Made by a program: the position numbers and the translations under genes
In this document: piece after piece, positions 12,201 through 25,676 of the stretch
How the letters are laid out: the number at the start of each line of letters is the position of its first letter
How positions within the stretch are numbered: the first letter of the stretch is position 1
NCBI RefSeq assembly: GCF_901709675.1
Contig: NC_051107.1
Span: forward strand, 5,458,001-5,522,000
Reading direction: 5' to 3'
DNA: 64,000 bases
Source of the DNA: Syngnathus acus
Lineage: Eukaryota > Chordata > Actinopteri > Syngnathiformes > Syngnathidae
The notes under the pieces: model-generated
The model's input: only the letters and a program-made list of their open reading frames with translations
Told to the model about the DNA's origin: nothing
Databases searched by the model: none

Positions 12201-15200
12201 CTCGTATTTCAAATGATTTATCTCATCACAATTTACATTTGCTTTGAAATCGTTTTTCAATCGTATTTCGGTTGATATCGAAAGTATACCCAAGCGTATC
12301 AAAACAAGATTGTTATAGAGATGACGTATACTTCTCGGGATGAACCAAAAAAAAAAATGCGGGGGTAAAAAGGCTAACTCTGACAGCTCTAGGAAAGGTG
12401 ATCTGCTCTGCGGAATGCGAGCGGGCTTTCTGACAAATTGCATTAGTCCGAAAATGGTGGAGTGTTTTGAGAGGCTCTAATTTGTCATCTCCAATAAAGG
12501 CCATCAGCGGTCCGTCCGGGCACCTTGCCCGACGGCCAATCCACGGCCAAACTGATTGGATGTAATGTCTGACAGCTGTCGGGAGCGGACGCGAGTTTTG
12601 CCTGCAAAAAAAAAAAAAGTTTGTGCACATCAATACGTCGAGCGAGTGGGCGAATGAGCTGCCGTGAAAAAAGCACAGGAGGGTCGCTGGGCCCCATCTG
12701 GCGCTGCTTTTTTTCTTTTCAGGGCCTCGTGTGAAGTGGTCGCTGTGGTCATGTGGGAGCGGCCACCTCCAGCTATGCAGTGTCCGGGTCATGAGGTTTT
12801 TTCTACTCTACCTGCGGCGTTCTGCAATGTGTGACGAGTGGCCAAATGCGGTTGCGGTCCAGTTGGGTGGCCCTGGAGTAATGACGTTGCATCATCGCCC
12901 GCTACGGCACGCTCGATACTTGATGCAGAGGTTTCATACTGCTTTGGGAAATTCACTTCAGAATTAATTGGGCATATGGACACAGTTAAATATTTTTTTT
13001 AAATGCTCCAACTCGAGTAGCAATTTTCCAGAATACGTGCGTGACTTAATTTGTCGATGCTAATATCCATTAGCCGGTCTATGGTGTTTTGCATGTTATG
13101 TTAGCATTGAGCTAGCAGACTTTTCTTTTCTAGTTTGGTCGGACACTCTAATTTTGCGTTTGTGCATATCTCAAGAGTTGTGCAGTGGATCAAGCGTTTG
13201 GGTTTTTGAGCTCTTTGTCACAGATTAGCAGCCATTAGCAGTCTGCGCTTGTCTCATCCCCAGCGCTATCGATTTCACGGCGAGCCGCAGTCAAACAGAT
13301 GTTAATGATGCAAACAACACAAGCGCCCGTACGCCGAATCGTCCCCGGGTTGTCAAGAACGAGAACGGGGATTATCCTTTGACAGCACAAACACACGTAT
13401 GATTAGTTGCCATATTGTTACGCGCCATATTTATCCCTATTGATTTAGTTTGATTAGAACAATCCGAGCTGAGACAACGGCGTATTCTTTTGGGAACGGT
13501 GCGTGTTGTAAGAATTCATATTTTATCACACGACGATTCATAAATAAAAGGAGGTTGTTGAAGAAGAAGAAAAAACAGCGACAAAGCTGTTGTTGATGTT
13601 TTCATTTGTTTGTTGGCAAGACGTCGACGAAGCGAGCGCCCAAGACGACGTGCTAAATAATACAAGAAATTACACCGCGCGCGTGCCAAGCCGAACACGT
13701 TTTGAATATCTATTATTTACACAAGCTGGGTGTGAAGTATAGAGTAAGCAGTTTGTTTACTAAATATGTGTTTGGGCCCGGATGAAAACACAGCGCTTGC
13801 ATAATTCATAGGCCGCTCGCGTTTGTTTGTTTGTCAAGCATCGCAAAACGTGTCGGTGCAGATGCATCCCCGCGCATTAAAAATAAAACTAGTGCAGGGC
13901 TGAAGAAAAAAAAAAAAAACTCATCAATATTGCACATCGTGCTCTGGTGTGTCTTTGTTAGCTTTGTATGTTTTTTGTGTTATTCGTGTTCCTTCTCTCC
14001 AAATTTTTTTGAATTTAAATTCTTTAAATATTTTATTGTAGAAAAATTTGTTTATAAAAATCTATATCAAAAATACACATAAAAATGTATTTTAAAAAAA
14101 AATTAAATAAATCAATCAAATTTAGCCGTGATTCGATGAATTTTTCTGTCATCCTCCCCGCAATGCTCATTTTCAAGCCAGGTGAGCGATTTTAGTCTCT
14201 CGCCGCCTTCAGGGCATCTGAAGCTCCGTTCCGAATCCAAATGCCAATTTGGAGCGCGCAAATAGGAAGAAGCCGCTGCCAGCCGGCGTGGTCGCTGCCT
14301 TGTTTGGCAGCCACCGGCGCACACATTCATGCATCTGTAAGATGTTTTCTTTTAAATATATATTTTGATTTAAGCCAGCATCCTCTCAGCTTGGCGCATC
14401 TATAATTGGAGAGGAGGGAGCTGTCCGGAGGTGCGCGCTTGTCAGTCACCCTTTCGGTTGCCCTCAGGGCCGCTGGCACTCCTGTGGGTATCAAAGTGGT
14501 GCTAATTAAATGTGGGCCCCGGCGTACGGGCCTCCGCATGGCTGGGGCCAAGTGAGAGCCCCTCGCCTGGCTGCCGCTGTCCTCCCCGTGCCTTTGAGAA
14601 TGCTGCTGCTTGCACTAATTACCCATTGTCCAATTGACTTCATGTTTCATCCAAAGGCGCCCCCCCCTCCCCTTCTGATGACTCTACCAACCCCCCGCCA
14701 TCCCTGTCACCACCTCCTGTATTTATTATTTTATATTTGCCCAGCCCACTCTGTCTGTCTTTGGCCTAATGAATCTTATGGAAATCTCCTCCAGCCAACG
14801 TTGGCCTCCGATGTTTGTAATTTGATTTGGGCATGATAAAAGTGAAAGCGGGCATGTGAAGGAACCCCCCACACACACACCGTCTCCACCCACCCCATGC
14901 ACATCCCAGCACTTGGTCACCGCGTGGGGGCTATCAATCTTCCCCCACGTGCCTGGCAAACTGATATCCCAGAAAATTAACTTCAATTAATAACCAAAGT
15001 CCCCTGATGTGGCAGGCAGGACATGGCGGCTTTTTGAAGGAGAACCTTCAAAGATGTCTTTCTGCAAGTTTCATGCTGGGGAGCAGTTTTTTTTTTCTTC
15101 TTAAAATGCTTGTCATTAGCAACCATTTAAATACCCCATGTTTCATTGATTTGGTCTTTTTTACTTCATGATATAATTATATTTATTCTTTCTTAATGAC

Positions 15201-16260
15201 ATGTATTTATTTATTCATTTATTTGCGTGTTCTATTTCTTGTATTAGAAGAAGCGAGAATGCTTGTTGTGTCCTCACATGCCCTTTCTCCATTTCCCACG
15301 GTGGCACAAATACAACAAACACGGCGTGCTTATCGCTCTCCCCTCCCTCCCTCCCCTGCCCTCGCCACAATAAAATACGATTGTGTTTTCCTCACGCTTC
15401 TCGTCAGGCATGGCGGTCACGTCTGAGGGGAGAGCCGGCGAGCTTATTTATTTGTGGCCTGTCAGGATAAAGAGGGCAACACGGAGCCAGTCTGAGAAGA
15501 TCATTTCTCCGAGGGTAGCGTAGCCCGAAGCGCTGGCTGTGCAACGGCGTACACACACACACACGCAAGCAAGCGGTGAAAGTGGCTGTTGACCTGCTGA
15601 ATAATGCTTTTTGACGAGTGTGTGTGTGTGTGTGAAGCAGCTTAGCGCTTCCTTCCTTGCGCTCCTGTTAGAGGCTAAAAGGATCCATGTCAACAACAAG
15701 CAAAGGGACACACACACATGCCAAGACAAAACCAACATGACACGTCTTAAATACAATATAGATAACGGCGGCGAGGATGTTTAAAGGCTCCATTACCCCC
15801 CCCCCCCCCCCCTTTACTGTCGGGGCGGGATCAGTGTCACCAGTTGGCTCCAAACTCGGCGGGGAGCTTGGAGAGGAGCCAGCAGCCTGTTTACAAGCCA
15901 GACATGTGTTTGATACTGGCCTGCCACCACTTGATAGCTGCCAAATCCCCTCCATATGAAAAATAAACTCAAGGGCTTCCTGTGAAGCGCCCGAGCTCAG
16001 CCAGGATGCTGTCAGAGAGAGAGAGAGGCGCTGACTCGGTTTATTCCGGGCGGCTGTTTGGGTGGTTTGTTTGCTTGACTTGGCTCATCGGGCGCGTTAA
16101 GTCTCGCCTTCTGCATGAATTCGAAGGATCCACTTGAGAAGCCGCGTCAGCGTTTTTTGGTGTCGGAGGTGGAAATCTGTTTATTTATACATCGTGCCTT
16201 GTTTTGGGGGTGCTGGTGTTGATTTTAGTCAGGCTCCAGAGTGGAACTATACAAAAAAAA
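9275..16260. other. Gene-free stretch
   Basis: No supported coding exon. Two related GGTGTGYRSACTTRTGCAA motifs, at about 10246-10263 and 10399-10416, look like relics of one DNA-transposon family. Homopolymer tracts and CA/GT runs (15551-15564 and 15617-15635) are present. The remainder is unique sequence of unknown role. Confidence 0.5.
9331..9354. repeat. AT dinucleotide microsatellite
   Basis: Twelve AT units in a row, preceded by a short interrupted TATA tract. Confidence 0.85.
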
Positions 16261-17079
16261 AATTGTTTGGGAAAAAAATATTGAAATATATTGAAATATT
16301 TAAAAATATTTTTTATATATATATTATTATTATTATTTTTGTACCGCTTCAGCTATCAAAGCATATTTTTATTCTTCAAGGCACACAAGAAAATTGAAAT
16401 ATTTGGGGAAAAAATATTGAAATATATTGACATATTTAAAAATATATCTATTTTTGAACCGCTTCAGCTATCAAAGCATATTTTTTTTCTTCAAGGCACA
16501 CAAGAAAATTGAAATATTTGGGGAAAAAATATTGAAATATATTGAAATATTTAAAAATATATCTATTTTTGAACCGCTTCAGCTATCAAAGCATATTTTT
16601 ATTCTTCAAGGCACACAAAAAAATTGAAATATTTGGGGAAAAAATATTGAAATATATTGAAATATTTAAAAATATATCTATTTTTGAACCGCTTCAGCTA
16701 TCAAAGCATATTTTTATTCTTCAAGGCACACAAAAAAATTGAAATATTTGGGGAAAAAATATTGAAATATATTGAAATATTTAAAAATATATCTATTTTT
16801 GAACCGCTTCAGCTATCAAAGCATATTTTTATTCTTCAAGGCACACAAAAAATTGAAATATTTGGGGAAAAAAATATTTATATATATTGACATATTTAAA
16901 AATATATCTATTTTTGAACCGCTTCAGCTATCAAAGCATATTTTTATTCTTCAAGGCACACAAAAAATTGAAATATTTGGGGATAAAAATATTTATATAT
17001 ATTGACATATTTAAAAATATATCTATTTTTGAACCGCTTCAGCTATCAAAGCATATTTTTATTCTTCAAGGCACACAAA
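16261..17079. repeat. 115-bp minisatellite, seven copies
   Basis: The anchor GCTTCAGCTATCAAAGCATA starts at 16346, 16461, 16576, 16691, 16806, 16921 and 17036, exactly 115 bases each time. Each unit carries an A/T-rich half (TTGAAATATTTGGGGAAAAA) and the conserved GC-richer anchor. The first copy is the most divergent and has an ATT run; the last two share TTTATATATATTGACATATT changes. 115 is not a multiple of three, so apparent short peptides repeat in rotating frames and are not genes. Confidence 0.97.
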
Positions 17080-17265
17080 TGTAAGATGGCGAGCTCCTTC
17101 TCCTTCTTCTCCTTCTTCTTCTACAGTACGTATATGACGGCATTAATCATGCTCCCCGTGCTGAATGTCACAGAATGCGCCTGCTCACCCTGAATAAACA
17201 CTGTCATCCCTCTGCAGGAATAACCTTCACATATTGCCACTGCCATGCGTGTTTGCTTGTGTACA

Positions 17266-17299
17266 GTGTGTGTGTGTGTGTCTGTGTGTGTGTGTGTGT
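17266..17299. repeat. GT dinucleotide microsatellite
   Basis: A GT run broken once by TC at 17281-17282. Confidence 0.85.
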
Positions 17300-17602
17300 C
17301 GCCACCAGACATCAGGTTAGGAGACCATGTAAATAAAAGAACAGTGGGGAATTTGCGTCTGCACTTTCTCCTCCAGCATTGTTGTGTTTGATTCTTTTGA
17401 GGTCGTCCAGAAACGTCTCTTCTTCCCATCGCCTCCCTTCCCTCCGAGCGAATCCCTCGTTTGTTTTCATTAGCGTGATTGCCTCAATGTCTCCCTGACC
17501 TTCAGCCATCTTTAACACTCGCTCACACACGCGTTCTGGATTATCACTTTTGATTTCTGGGGTCACATTTTTTTCCCGTATCTCTTTCTCGCTGTCCGTC
17601 TC

Positions 17603-17646
17603 TCTTACGAGGGGAGGCGGCGGCGGCGGCGCCTCCCCTCGTAAGA
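17603..17646. other. Perfect 17-bp GC-rich inverted repeat with GGC-rich loop
   Basis: TCTTACGAGGGGAGGCG (17603-17619) is exactly complementary to CGCCTCCCCTCGTAAGA (17630-17646), leaving a ten-base loop of GCGGCGGCGG. Transcribed from either strand it would fold into a strong hairpin. It is flanked by unique sequence and no target-site duplication is evident. Confidence 0.9.
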
Positions 17647-18041
17647 ATAACAAGCTTTCTATTCGGTTTTTGGGTATTAATCACCGGTGATGAGCAAAGA
17701 GGAGTGTTAAGGGGATGGGGGGGGGGGGGCATCTATCACTGGTCAGGGTAGATAAAGTATAGCGGGTGTTTTGCAAAGTGACCTTCAGTGGTGATTGGGT
17801 ACAATTAAGCCTTGAATGATGGTTTGAACTGTAAAGCCACTGGGATAGAAAGGTGGCGCGGACACGTAAGCACGCCGGGGAAGTAAATACGTTATTTACC
17901 GACGCGTCGTTATTTATCATCGGCGGCGGCGAAGATTAATCGGAGGGCCGATTGAAGGCGGCGCTCGTGGTAACGTCTCTCCGTGCTGAGACGTGGAGTG
18001 GTCTGGCTATGAATCGATTTATACATTTAAAAAAAAATGAA

Positions 18042-18217
18042 TACCGTAATTTTCGGACTATAAGTCGCACCGGAGTATAAGTCGCACCAGCCATAAAATG
18101 CCCAAAAAAAATGAAAAAAAAAACATATATATGTATATAAGTCGCTCCTGAGTATAAGTCGCCCCCCCACCCAAACTATGAAAAAAAACCGCGACTTATA
18201 GTCCGAAAATTACGGTA
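18042..18217. mobile_element. MITE with TACCGTAATTTTCGGACTAT termini
   Basis: The ends TACCGTAATTTTCGGACTAT and ATAGTCCGAAAATTACGGTA are inverted repeats that continue into AAGTCGC/GCGACTT. A terminal TA on each side could be the target duplication. Internal copies of GTATAAGTCGC repeat the terminal motif. The family is common in teleost genomes; this 176-base copy has no coding capacity. Confidence 0.88.
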
Positions 18218-18334
18218 GTTGCTTGCAATTTTTCAAAAGTAAAGACAATTTCATGCACAATTTGTCTTTTCGGGCCACATAAAATGATACGGTGGGCCGT
18301 ATCTGGCCCCCGGGCCATGATTTTGACACCTCTG
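18218..18334 (-). mobile_element. hAT-like element end (GGCCCGGGGGCCAGAT family)
   Basis: Read on the minus strand it begins CAGAGGTGTCAAAATCATGG, continues through CCCGGGGGCCAGATACGGCC and ends near AAGACAAATTGTGCATGAAA. The same order of motifs appears at 43030-43125, so the two are copies of one family. Its inner end abuts the MITE at 18217. Confidence 0.7.
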
Positions 18335-21300
18335 AGTATCACAAGCTGCTTTGGGAGATAAACTTAAAAGTCCAAACCGCCGCAAGGGTGGAGATGTCGT
18401 CCACATTGGTGCTGTCCATCTTTGATGGTGCTGGAGGACCTGGGGCTTGAGGGATTGAAGAAGTCCCATCCTGAGGCTCAGGGATTAAGCGCTAGGAAGA
18501 CCAGGAGCAGTTGGTTTACAACTCGAAGCATCACGTCACTCCTGAGTTGTGTCACTTTTACGTGTCGGGACGCCTGCGAGAGTTTTTCGATGAAGCTTGA
18601 CGCATCACCTTAGCGTGACCCATGCGGTTGATGCGCTTGTTTTCACAATCTTAAAACACAGCAGATGTCTTTTACAAACAATTTTTAATCATGAATAATG
18701 ATACCCGGGGGCCCGTTTTGTTTATTAGCTGGCCAGGGCTTATTTTGAGACTGATTCAAGACAGATACAAGATTCGAATGGCCGTCAGATGCGCCGGGGA
18801 TGCGAAGCAGGCAGGATGTTTGTTTGCATAGGCTGATTTCTCAGACTAATACGGCAGCTGCTTCAGATCAGAGCGGCCGCATCGGGGGCCCGTCCGTCCG
18901 CCCGCCCGTCCACCTGGCAAAACATCTCATGGTGACGGTGATTAGAACAAGCCGGATAACAAATGGGCAGTTTACCGAGATGATGCATCTGAACGCTTCT
19001 GTTGTTTTAGCTGTAAATCGTACACAGGCCAAAAAAAAAAAAGCCAGACGCTATTTATGCTCGGAGTGTTCACCTTCATTTGACTCGCTTTGTGATGTGG
19101 ACGACAGCTGAGACTTTTCGTCTCGTATCGACACGGTATTTATCTCGGACCTTATCTAAAGAATTTCAAGAGAAGATGACGGAAGATGATCTCATCCCTA
19201 ATTATAGATGTTAACTTTGCCGTGACAGTGTTAACGGTTTCAAGTCGAGTCATCAAAAATAAATCAATAAAACCGTTTAAAGTCAAGTCATTCAAATACA
19301 AAATGAAATAAAAAAATATATAAAAATAAATTAAAAGAAATAAACTAATTAATAAAGAAAAAAAAATCAAGTAATCCAGTCCAGTAATTAATCTGCTACT
19401 CTTTCAAGGTATCTGCGACAAAATCGATGATATTCCACCACTCTTTCTTGGGCCGAGAATCAATCTTCGCAAAGCCACGGCACGCCGTCACATGCTCAGC
19501 AGCTTTTCGCCGCTATCTCCTCCTTTTATCGCCTGCCTGTTACTGCAACCGCCACTTCATAAATAAAGCCATTACACCGGAGGGAGCTAGTGAGAGAGCA
19601 GTACACATAAACACACACCCAGTTTGGAGGTACTCAGTCTTGCTGTCTGCTGGGGAGCTTTAACCCCGGCTGGCTTAGTTGCAAGGCAAGAGGGCTTTAT
19701 GGGACATTGGGGAGCAGCTTGCGTCAAGTAAATAGAATACCCATCGCTGTCTGCACCGATCTGACGTAAAGCCAGAAAAAAAATCTCACTTTCTGCGCAG
19801 GCAAACAAGAAACACACATGTAGGAAGAGTGCTGGTCTCAATGCAGCTCAGGGGTTTTATGCTGACACAAAAAAAAAAAAAAAGGTTTGGACCGAAGGGG
19901 CCTCCTTCACTCTCTCGTCTGGCTGTGTTACCTGTGCTGATGGCGCGACTTACCGACTGACTTCGCGACTGAAGTGCAGCGTAGTGGAGATCTATCTGAC
20001 AGGGATCTCCATGTGATCGGGTCCCGGAGGGAGAATCTTTCTCCAGCTTACTTGGTGGGCCGAGGAAAGCTGTAGAACTTGTGTCAGAATTGGAAAAAAA
20101 AAGGAGCTGCTGCAATGTTGGCTTTATGTTAATTGAACGGGTTTTCCTGAACCAGGATGTGGAGGAATCGCGGCCAAAATAAATGTTGAGATTGCTTTGA
20201 GAGGCCTGGATTTTGTCAAAGATGTTCAAAAAAATAATAATAAAAATAGGTTTTTAGGATTGGGACACAAAACGTAGAGGAAGGGCGGAGCCTTTTCTAC
20301 TTTTATAACTTTTACTAGAGTCGGGGTGTACTTATTCATCCAGTTTTGTCATTTACAGGGGTGTGTAACACCTGTTCGCCTGCACTCAACCTCATGAAAC
20401 TTGGCTTTTATGAACCTTGAGCAGATGAAGGGCTAAAAGATGTGATAAAAATGTTCCATGAAGGCTGGAATTGTCGAAAATGTCTTTGTAAGATAGGAAA
20501 TGAAGTTGGAAGCTTTTTGGTTGCGGTATTAGGGATTCTCCCTTGTTTCGTGTAGAAAGAGAAAAAATGAAGTTGAGAAGTCTTGGTTGTGTTGGAATGT
20601 GTTTGTGGTCATTTTTTAAAGAGTCGTGATGTCTTGATGTACCTGAAGCAAAACAAAACTGGCCGGGAGTTTGCCAAAATGTCCTTTTTTTTTTTTTTTT
20701 TTTTAGAAATAAACCAGACATAAAGAGCTTGTGAAATGAGCAACAATAAAAAAAAAAAAAATGTGATGAGTGGAAAGGTTGCGTACATCCTGTTAAGTTT
20801 TAAGTTTGGCAAAGGAACAGGGCGGACGGGTAACAAAAATCAATTTTGCTTGACAGAGTACAAATCTAAATATTTAACTTTCAATGTCTCTGTTAGCTCA
20901 GACAGATCTGGAAATACTTGAACAAGCCACTGATAATATTTATACATTTTACATACGGCCGCATCACTGAAGGTGTCGCGGCGTGATTGAATTCCAGCTT
21001 TCACATTAAGTGTTTTCTTCTTTTTTTTTTTTTTTGATGGAGTCTGCTTGATCCTTGTGCACCGAAGCGCCACCACCGCATACACACACACACACAGATC
21101 CCATTATACGGCATCAGCCAGCCTCAAAGTGGATCATTATTTACTAAACAGGTTGCCTAACAAGAGAAGACTGATTCCCCTGCAGGCTGGCATGAAAAAA
21201 AAAAAAAAAAAAAAGCCTGCAAGCGTAGCGCTGGAGCAATATCCATCATAATTGATGTGTTGCAAAGCAGATTACACACATTAGCGCACACTGTTCTATC

Positions 21301-24300
21301 AATGACAGCTCCGACTGAACATGACAAATTCCATAACGTGCAGAAAAAGCTCTCGGAGAACCACCGCCGAGGAAATGTTTGCATTTAGTTGCCGTTTTTG
21401 TTGACACGCGTGAAGCTCACCTCGCCCGTGCGCTCGTTTATTTGTAATTAAACACGCTAACAAGAGCTAATAGGCTAATCTCCACTTAGCATTTGTAGCA
21501 CGGACGATGCTCCCAAGGCCCGGGTGATATTTATTCGTAAATCTGGCCAATTTGTAACATCTGCTGTGTGCTTAAAGGATAAATAGACAATGTAGACATA
21601 TGTGGACCTTTAATTTTAATTAGATTTTTATTTTAATTAAAAAATTTCATTTGACTAGAAATAATATATCTTTGTTTCCCGCCCTTACCTCAGCCTTTAT
21701 TAGAAAAAAAAAGAAAAAACCTCCCGTGTTTTTTTTTAATGTATTGACAGGTGCATTGTCGACGAGATGATGGACATATAAAGCAGCAGTACGGTTAATA
21801 CTTTTCCAATGCTCTGCTTTAGCTGCACGCCTTTTGCACGCATGTTGGCCAACTGTCGTCCCGCACAATCAGCGCCGCTGTCTGGAATAATCGTTTTGAT
21901 ACAAGCTAAGCTGATTTGCCTAAGCCAGCCACTAATTAAGTGAACTTAATCGTTCCATTTCAATTCATTTCCTTTTTTTTTTTTTTTACCTGAATTGCTT
22001 TCCTTTTGTAGCCTGCAGCTCACGAGGAAGAGCGGCCCGAGTCGCAACTCTGTTACGACACTGACCTCTAGTGTCAGCTGAGTTAAGAAAAGTCACGTTT
22101 TCTTGCTAATTCCTATCTGAAGGAAGAAATCCGCTTCCAGAGTTGGGGAGTTTTAGCCTCCCAACGCCTGAAGCAGGGATTCGCCCGCAAAGGGCAGAGG
22201 TAGATTACGAGTCAGGGTAATGAGAGAAAAAGCTTTTTCTCTTTGCCTCCATCGCTAAGGAGATGCTGGCCAATGGCTGACACCTTTTTTTTTTCCTTTT
22301 CCGCCCCACTCGCAGAGGCAGCGGCCTTGTATTCTTGTTCCATCTTGACAAATATGGAGGAGTGTATCGTGCTACGCTAATAGGCATAATAGGGTCAGGC
22401 CTGCATTTAATAAACAATTACCCATCTATAATAGATGAACGCGGGCTCCAAAGGCCGGGTGGCGCGAAATGAAAAAACATGGCAGTCAAAGAGTTACTGC
22501 GAAGAGAGAGTGGGCGGATGAATGAATAATGCAGACGAGATGGCCATCAGACCACCGAAATGCAGAAGCGAGGGTGGGGGGGGGGTGTAATCGTTATCTT
22601 CCTCTGCTAATGAAGCTCATCATGCCCCCACTGTCCATTATGGAGAAATAAAACAAAAACACAACGACATCATTCCATCGGGGTCCTCTCTTGAGCGAGC
22701 AAGTCCAAGGTCAAGCCGATAACGCGAGCTGGAAGTGTGTCGGAGAGTGTGTGAGACACCGGCCGGGGGCACGCTTGGCTACTGTGGATTAGCAGCCGGT
22801 TACGATATAAAAGTCAAAGGTGTGTGCGTGTGTGTGTCTTGTTGATTGTTGTTTATTTATTTAAAAAATGAACATTTTTCCAATGTACGGTTAAAAACTA
22901 AATTCTCATAAAAACTGTCATAATTTTGTTTGAAAAGTTAGAAAACCATATTTAATCTTTTTTAAATAACCGCGATATGTCAGTTATTGTGCAAAATCCG
23001 ACTAAATTCTTATTTTAAAAAAATTGGCAATCATATTTCTCCATTTTTTGGTGATCCCGATGTAACAAAAATTGAAATTTGTCTGCTAAAACAAAATGTC
23101 CATAACATTTTTTTTTTTAAACCCAAGAAAATGATCAAATCGGGATCGTTGTTAAAAATAATTCAAATGCTAATTATCATCAGAGTAATTGCAAGTACTA
23201 CTTTTGACTTTAGTAAAAAAAAAAAAGCCCTCTCATTTAAAACTCAGCTTCTTATCTCATCTAATATTCTTTATGAATGCAGGGATATTGTAAGATTATG
23301 CACCCCCCAAAAAAACCACCATAATTGCCCCCCCTCCCCTCGCCCAATTTAATCCCAACGCAGCAGAGATCACATTTCCATTTCTCATCTGCCTTTACAT
23401 AATTTCAGCCTGTCGTAGTGCTTACATTGTCTCTATTGGCGCTTTACCTAATGATGGCGATTTCCGTCTTTTATTTGATTTTTTTAAATCGTTTGTGTGT
23501 CCCCTGTCCTTCCCTTCACCTCCAGCCCACACTGGGATTTAAAACGCAGGCGCAGGCGTGCATACGTCTGTTTTACAGCACAATAACACAAAGCACGGGG
23601 CGAGACACCTTGGGTCACGCCGGCCCCATCTGTTGCACATCTGGAAGTGGTGCACCGCAACCAATAATTGCGAGTCAATTTGTTTGAAGTTATGGATTTG
23701 GCATCTGGCGGCATTCATAAAAAAAAAAAAAAACTCTGGAAATCGCATTAATTTTATAGCGTTTCGGAAAGGCCCGGCCGCCCCTTTGTTTTTTCTTCTT
23801 TTTTTTCTTTTCTTTTACTGTCGGTCGCTCCATAAATGCGCTAGGGGACATGCTAGCACCTTATTTTATTTAGTTTTTTTCCTCCAAGTGGCTCCTAGCA
23901 TCATGGGATGACTTCATGACCTTAACCTTTGTGTCATTTCCACAGTTAATGGGCCGTTTGAGAGGCAGGATATTGTTGTTTGTCACGCATCTGCGACTCA
24001 CGGCCGGAAATGGACACGTGATGCTCGGTGGCTTTCCGTGTCATGATTTCAACTCGTGCTGCTCCTAATTTGCGCATAAGATGTGTCATTCCAAATCCAG
24101 TTGAGGGCCTTTAAGGTTGCTTTCGTGCCTTGACGTGCATTGACGCACGCGTGCAGACAACGTGCATACGCGGGAGGTGATTAAGTGGAGGCGTTGGCAG
24201 GCTCGACAGGTGAGAGCCCGCTAGCGAGCGCGGCGGCGGCGCAGGCCGACTCTGACAGCGTCGTTTTGGTGACAGGGCGCCCCTCGGCTGAGGGGTTCAC

Positions 24301-25659
24301 GACATCCCCTCCCTGCCTTAGATTTGTCAGGCCTTATGCAGGAGTGTGCATATCGCGACGCTGAATTGAATCTAGTAGGTGGGAAAAAAACATGTTCGAT
24401 AGGATTAGACTTGCGCTGCAAATGCTCGTTTTGCTGTTGAAAATGCAAAATAATGGCTACAAGTAAGAAAACAAAAATATTCTACCACAAGGGCCTTCTG
24501 TTTTTTTCGGAGGATATAAGTAACCTCCAAATTGCAAATTATTTTTTGTTTGAATCCGACCATATATTCAAAACAGACATTGGTCCAAATATGAGACCAA
24601 AAATAAAACTTCCCTAATTAGCCCCCAAAATGTTTTATTTGCCACATTCATATCCATTTATATATGCGTATTGTATAAATGTATATACTACAGTTCATTA
24701 TTTTATGAACCCAAACAATTTGTCTAAATGTGCAAAGTAGTCTACCAACAAAAAAAATCTTCTTTAATAATAATTATTTGGTATTTTATTTATTTTTTCG
24801 TATGAAATCCTTCTAAATTCACACTTGAACCCTCGATGGTTAATAAGCTCTTTAACTAGCGTTGTGGTTCAAAAGAATGTGATGTGCACACTCCTGACGT
24901 GCATTGCACAGTGCATTGCTGCCACCTGCTGGTGGACTTTATAGAACAGCTTTTATGTTGTGCACAGATCAAGTATTTTATTGAGGCTATTTAACCTTGT
25001 GTTGCTTTCAAGTGAACTGGCAGAGCCTTAACTTGACTTGATCAAGCGCGATCGCCCCCGTTGTGATGTCACCATTGCCTCATCCGACCACAAATCCTGT
25101 TTGAAGCCCTTGCGTGTAACGAGCCTTCAACTTTGTCCACGTGTTGTCTTTGAAATGCTGGAGGAAGTCGGGAAGTGCTTTTGTCTATTCTTCAAATGTA
25201 ATCCGCAACTTGAGTCTGCGCGTGAGTGTGAGTAGTGGCCAACAGCAGCATTTGTCTTTCTTTGTGTATATTCCGTATTTTTTTAATTAATCGTAATACT
25301 TACGGCAAAGTAATCTCAAAATGTCACAAATGATTTTCTTCTGTATAAATGGCAACGGTCTTTCGGGGTACTTTTCAATCAAGCGTACTTCTGACAACTA
25401 TCGACAGCCCGCCTCACTGTAAGCTTTCCACTTCATTTTTCTCGCCATTATGCGCCCTCAAGCCCTCATCAGCTCGCAGTACTCATCAACTGTAGTACTA
25501 CTTGTCTTTATTATCCGCTTCCTCATTCTCGCATCCCCAATCAGCCACCTTCGCGTTCACCGTGGAACTTCCCGTCCAATTTTGCACACTGATTTTTTTT
25601 TTTTTTTTGCTAATCTATTCCAGTAAAGTTTCAATCTTCGAATAATAACAAGACGGCAT
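18335..25659. other. Gene-free stretch downstream of tfec
   Basis: No coding exon is supported on either strand. Homopolymer T and A tracts recur (about 19870, 20682-20704, 21195-21214, 21970 and 25590). The rest is unique sequence. Its position beyond the tfec 3' end would suit distal regulatory elements, which is inference. Confidence 0.5.
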
Positions 25660-25676
25660 ATGTATCAAAAAAGGGG

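Larger units (their letters stand above)
17080..18041. other. Gene-free stretch with GT microsatellite and GC hairpin
   Basis: Apart from the GT run, the hairpin and a G run near 17718-17729, nothing recognisable. No exon is supported. Confidence 0.5.

Noticed and set aside
12313-12792. Minus-strand open frame of 159 codons
   Set aside because: No recognisable domain, phenylalanine runs come from poly-A/T tracts, and no splice context supports an exon.
16261-17079. CRISPR-like array
   Set aside because: Units are contiguous with no unique spacers, 115 bases long and A/T-rich, in a vertebrate genome.
16291-17193. Series of similar 63-77-codon frames
   Set aside because: They are the same 115-base minisatellite unit read in rotating frames, not a gene family.
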